A stretch of DNA of 8,805 nucleotides from Candidatus Krumholzibacteriia bacterium (GTDB lineage Bacteria > Krumholzibacteriota > Krumholzibacteriia > LZORAL124-64-63): NCBI GenBank assembly GCA_014859985.1, contig JACZKN010000338.1, positions 1 through 8,805 on the forward strand. Reading direction: 5' to 3'. Positions 6,592-8,805 of this stretch are shown piece by piece. Each line of letters begins with the position of its first letter. The first letter of the stretch is position 1. The position numbers were made by a program, and so were the translations under genes. The notes under the pieces were generated by a model that saw nothing but the letters and a program-made list of their open reading frames with translations, did no database searches and had not been told where the DNA came from.

Positions 6592-6613
6592 AATACCTCC
6601 GGCCTGCCATCTT
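6586..6613 (+). promoter_or_regulatory. Promoter for the carboxyltransferase operon
   Basis: A perfect TTGACA (6586-6591) is followed after 16 bases by CATCTT (6608-6613), which keeps three of six -10 positions, including the A at position 2 and the final T. Transcription would start near 6620, leaving a leader of about 60 bases. The strong -35 and its place in the 186-bp gap support a real promoter; the weak -10 fits a regulated one. Confidence 0.5.
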
Positions 6614-6681
6614 GGCCACAAGCGAACGGACCGCAAGGACGCGGCCGGGGGGCGCGCCCGCCGGCGGCAAGGAGCACAGCG

Positions 6682-8232
6682 ATGGCGAAGTCGAAGATCG
6701 AGGACCTCCGCGAGCGCAAGCGGCGCCTGTACCTGGGCGGCGGCCAGGAGCGCATCGCCAAACAGCACGCCGCGGGCAAGCGCACCGCCCGGGAGCGCCT
6801 GGCACAGCTCTACGACCCGGACACCTTCACCGAGACCCACCCGTTCATGCAGCACCGCTGCGTGAACTTCGGCATGCAGGGCAAGGAGCTGCCGGGCGAG
6901 GGCGTGGTCACGGGCTACGGCCTCGTCGACGGCCGGCCCGTGTACGCGGCGAGCCAGGACTTCACCGTCGCCGGCGGCGCCGTGGGCGAGGCCACCGCCC
7001 GCAAGATCGCCGACCTGCAGGACGACGCCATGAAGACCGGCGATCCCATCGTCTTCATCAACGACTCGGGGGGCGCCCGCATCCAGGAGGGCGTCGACTC
7101 CCTGGCCGGCTACGGCGACATCTTCTACCGCAACATCAAGGCCTCGGGCGTCGTGCCCCAGATCTCGGTCATCAGCGGGCCCTGCGCCGGCGGCGCCGCC
7201 TACTCGCCGGCCCTGACCGACTTCATCATCCAGGTGCGCCACGAGGGCCAGATGTACATCACCGGCCCCAGCGTCATCAAGCAGGTCACCGGCGAGGACG
7301 TCACCGCCGAGCAGCTGGGCGGCGTCGAGAGCCACAGCCACTACTCGGGCGTGGTGCACTTCGTGGCCGAGAGCGGTGGCCAGGGCCTGGACATCGCCAA
7401 GCGGCTGCTGTCGTTCCTGCCCAGCAACAACACCGACGAGCCGCCCTTCATGGAGTACCTGCACGAGGACGCCGTGGGCGCGGACGAGAGCCTCAACGAC
7501 CTGCTGCCGGAGAATCCCCGCGCCGCCTACGACATGCACGAGGTCATCCGCCGCGTCGTCGACCGGGGCGACCTGATGGAGGTGCAGGAGCACTACGCCT
7601 CCAACCTGGTCTGCGCCTTCGCCCGCCTGGAGGGCCACACCATCGGCGTGGTGGCCAACAACCCGGCCCACAAGGCCGGCGTGCTGGACATCGACTCGTC
7701 CTGCAAGGGCGCGCGCTTCATCCGCTTCTGCAACGCCTTCAACATCCCGCTCTTGACCTTCGTGGACGTGCCGGGCTTCATGCCGGGCGTGCAGCAGGAG
7801 TACGGCGGCATCATCCGCCACGGCGCCAAGATGCTCTTCGCCTACGGCGCGTCCACGGTGCCCAAGATCACCGTGGTGGTGCGCAAGGCCTACGGCGGCG
7901 CCTACCTGGCCATGTGCGGCCGCAGCATGGGTGCGGACCGGGTGGCGGCCTGGCCCACGGCCGAGATCGCCGTGATGGGCGCCGAGGGTGCGGTCAACGT
8001 GCTGTACCGCAAGGAGATCGGCGAGGCCGCGGACCCCGCCGCCATGCGCCGGGCGAAGATCCAGGAGTACACCGAGAATTTCTCCAATCCCTACGTGGCG
8101 GCCGCCCGCGGCCTGGTGGACGACGTGATCGAGCCCGCGGACACCCGGGCCTACGTCGCCCTGTCGCTGGAGGTGCTGCGGTCCAAGCGCGAGATCCGCC
8201 CGGCCAAGAAGCACGGGCTGATCCCGCTGTAG
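6682..8232 (+). CDS. mmdA: Biotin-dependent acyl-CoA carboxyltransferase (methylmalonyl-CoA decarboxylase alpha / propionyl-CoA carboxylase beta)
   Basis: The 516-residue protein is a full-length two-crotonase-fold carboxyltransferase. It moves a carboxyl group between an acyl-CoA and biotin. The N-terminal half has the CoA-side motifs SGGARIQEG (129-137) and SGPCAGGAAYSPA (165-177); the C-terminal biotin-side half has GFMPGVQQEYGGIIRHGAK (365-383), RKAYGGAYLAM (401-411) and AWPTAEIAVMGAEGAVN (423-439). Asp419 lies where propionyl-CoA carboxylases carry the Asp reported to set acyl-CoA preference (Asp422 in Streptomyces PccB), so propionyl/methylmalonyl-CoA is more likely than acetyl-CoA. ATG 6682 has AAGGAG seven bases upstream; the open frame continues upstream but runs through the promoter leader. 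The OadG-like gene nine bases downstream and the separate biotin carrier favour an Na+-linked methylmalonyl-CoA decarboxylase over a carboxylase, but sequence alone cannot fix the reaction direction. Confidence 0.92.
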   Translation: MAKSKIEDLRERKRRLYLGGGQERIAKQHAAGKRTARERLAQLYDPDTFTETHPFMQHRCVNFGMQGKELPGEGVVTGYGLVDGRPVYAASQDFTVAGGAVGEATARKIADLQDDAMKTGDPIVFINDSGGARIQEGVDSLAGYGDIFYRNIKASGVVPQISVISGPCAGGAAYSPALTDFIIQVRHEGQMYITGPSVIKQVTGEDVTAEQLGGVESHSHYSGVVHFVAESGGQGLDIAKRLLSFLPSNNTDEPPFMEYLHEDAVGADESLNDLLPENPRAAYDMHEVIRRVVDRGDLMEVQEHYASNLVCAFARLEGHTIGVVANNPAHKAGVLDIDSSCKGARFIRFCNAFNIPLLTFVDVPGFMPGVQQEYGGIIRHGAKMLFAYGASTVPKITVVVRKAYGGAYLAMCGRSMGADRVAAWPTAEIAVMGAEGAVNVLYRKEIGEAADPAAMRRAKIQEYTENFSNPYVAAARGLVDDVIEPADTRAYVALSLEVLRSKREIRPAKKHGLIPL

Positions 8233-8241
8233 GGGGATGCG

Positions 8242-8598
8242 GTGAACGGTTCCATCAGCAACGAGATGGCGTCCCTCGCGGTGGCGGGCATCGTCATCGT
8301 CTTCGGCGTCCTGGCGCTGATCGCCGCGGTCGTGGCGCTGTTCAAGCGCCTGGACGACCGCTGGCAGGCCAGCGAGGCCCGCGCCGCCGCCGCGGCGGGC
8401 GGGCGCGTCCAGACCATCGACGACATCACCCTGGTCCTGATCGCCGCCGCCTGCGCGACGACCATCGGCGGCCGTTTCCGCGTGCGCCGCATCCGCCGGC
8501 TGCTCTCGCCGCGGACCAAGCGCACGCCCTGGTCGGCCCAGGGCCGGCTCATCCTGCAGGGATCCCACAGCGTCGACCGGAAACGGGACCAGCGCTGA
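8242..8598 (+). CDS. OadG-like membrane subunit of the decarboxylase (delta/gamma chain)
   Basis: The 118-residue protein has one clear N-terminal membrane helix (about 11-34, AGIVIVFGVLALIAAVVALF) followed by a charged cytoplasmic stretch, the layout of OadG/MmdD. These small subunits anchor and stabilise Na+-pumping decarboxylases by joining the carboxyltransferase to the membrane part. The C-terminal half has a second, shorter hydrophobic segment (62-76) and a basic region ending 'WSAQGRLILQGSHSV' (97-111), a W..QGR...SH pattern I associate with the methylmalonyl-CoA decarboxylase version. The start is GTG at 8242 with AGGGGGA (8231-8237), which includes part of the mmdA stop; the ATG at 8237 runs into a stop after one codon. 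The gap to mmdA is nine bases, so co-translation is likely. Confidence 0.82.
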   Translation: MNGSISNEMASLAVAGIVIVFGVLALIAAVVALFKRLDDRWQASEARAAAAAGGRVQTIDDITLVLIAAACATTIGGRFRVRRIRRLLSPRTKRTPWSAQGRLILQGSHSVDRKRDQR

Positions 8599-8606
8599 AC
8601 ACAGCC

Positions 8607-8623
8607 GTCCGGCCCCGCCGGAC
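8607..8623 (+). other. Intercistronic hairpin
   Basis: GTCCGGC (8607-8613) and GCCGGAC (8617-8623) form a perfect 7-bp stem with a CCC loop, between the OadG-like stop and the ribosome site of the biotin carrier gene. No T-run follows, so it is not a classical terminator. It could stabilise or process the mRNA and set subunit ratios. Confidence 0.4.
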
Positions 8624-8641
8624 ACCGACAGGAGCGAAGGC

Positions 8642-8805
8642 ATGAAGCTGAAGATCACCGTCCACGGGGTGGCCTACGAGGTCGACGTGGAGGTCCTGGA
8701 CGCCAAGGACGAGATGACGGCGTCGTCGCCGCTGCCCTCCATGGCGCCGGGGGCGGCGATGACCGTCTCCATCTTCATGGCCTCGATGACCACCAGGTCC
8801 TGGCC
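8642..8805 (+). CDS. Biotin carboxyl carrier protein, N-terminal part, disrupted by an inversion at the window edge
   Basis: The gene starts at ATG 8642 with AGGAG (8630-8634) seven bases before it. The first residues, MKLKITVHGVAYEVDVEVLD, match the N-terminal strands of the small biotin carriers (MmdC type, also like the OadA C-terminus) that shuttle CO2 between the carboxyltransferase and the membrane subunit. A linker-like stretch (about residues 22-38, with PLPSMAP) follows as expected. After about base 8743-8757 the + strand no longer looks like a carrier protein (it reads MTVSIFMASMTTRSW), while the - strand of the same bases encodes the biotinylation motif. The frame stays open to the window end only by chance. 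The N-terminal assignment is solid in context; the true 3' part is not present in this orientation. This is the third gene of the decarboxylase operon. Confidence 0.75.
   Translation, partial: MKLKITVHGVAYEVDVEVLDAKDEMTASSPLPSMAPGAAMTVSIFMASMTTRSW
8743..8805 (-). other. Inverted fragment of a biotinyl domain
   Basis: Read on the - strand from 8805, the sequence encodes GQDLVVIEAMKMETVIAAP, the classic biotin-attachment region; the biotinylated lysine would be the codon at 8775-8773. This should occur about 40-60 residues further along the carrier protein on the + strand. The switch falls in the GGCGCCGGGGGCGGC stretch (8743-8757), where a GC-rich microhomology could have joined the two strands. 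An assembly or amplification chimera is the likeliest cause. Confidence 0.85.

Noticed and set aside
6586..6681. Longer carboxyltransferase start at 6586
   Set aside because: The region holds the -35 box and leader; the ATG at 6682 with AAGGAG gives the family's usual N-terminus and length.
4516..8658. A 1380-residue open frame on the - strand
   Set aside because: It lies antisense to the aminopeptidase, barrel, carboxyltransferase and OadG genes. Its composition (His, Val, Gln, Arg, Gly repeats) is what high-GC codon bias produces on the opposite strand, and no motif is present.
8758..8805. The + strand C-terminal reading (MTVSIFMASMTTRSW) as a novel carrier C-terminus
   Set aside because: The - strand of the same bases gives a canonical biotin-attachment motif, so the + strand reading is the shadow.
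1..8805. CRISPR arrays, tRNA or rRNA genes, insertion sequences, phage genes
   Set aside because: I looked for repeated spacers, cloverleaf-like patterns, conserved rRNA segments and transposase or integrase motifs and saw none.

Overview
The window is very GC-rich (roughly 70% by eye) and gene-dense, with short intergenic gaps and many GTG/TTG starts. It reads as a chromosomal segment of a Gram-negative bacterium: one gene encodes a signal-peptide-bearing, beta-strand-rich protein ending in Phe (outer-membrane-barrel style), and another encodes an exported protein. The gene mix (methylmalonyl-CoA epimerase, an MmdA/OadG/biotin-carrier set, an M29 aminopeptidase) recalls the FCB superphylum and related candidate phyla such as Krumholzibacteriota or Eisenbacteria. 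That placement is an inference from gene content and is weak.

Region 1 (1-4009, + strand) looks like one operon. It holds the 3' end of xseA and all of xseB (the two subunits of exonuclease VII). These are followed by a three-gene ABC-2 exporter (one ATPase, two six-helix permeases, the COG4586/COG4587/COG3694 type) and then an exported protein of unknown function. The first five genes are chained by overlaps or a 1-base gap, and every complete one of them starts with GTG or TTG, which suggests translational coupling.

Region 2 (4064-5796) has the methylmalonyl-CoA epimerase gene on the - strand, divergent from an M29 metallo-aminopeptidase gene on the + strand. The 149-bp gap between them carries a good sigma70-like promoter for the epimerase and a -10-like box for the peptidase. 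A putative outer-membrane beta-barrel gene (5815-6495) follows the peptidase closely.

Region 3 (6496-8805) starts with a 186-bp, partly AT-rich intergenic stretch containing hairpins, a perfect TTGACA box and a 16-bp operator-like palindrome covering it. It then encodes a biotin-dependent acyl-CoA carboxyltransferase (MmdA/PccB family), an OadG-like membrane subunit and the N-terminus of a biotin carrier protein. With the epimerase this points to propionyl-CoA / methylmalonyl-CoA / succinyl-CoA interconversion, probably through a membrane-bound, Na+-linked methylmalonyl-CoA decarboxylase. The ion-pumping beta subunit would be expected downstream, outside the window.

The most striking anomaly is at the right edge. 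The biotin carrier gene starts normally on the + strand, but the last ~50 bp encode the biotinylation motif (EAMKMET) of the same kind of protein on the - strand. This is an inversion inside the gene. A chimeric read or contig-end assembly fold-back is the likeliest cause, but a real rearrangement is not excluded. Apart from this I see no clearly new system; the other findings are regulatory or structural details.
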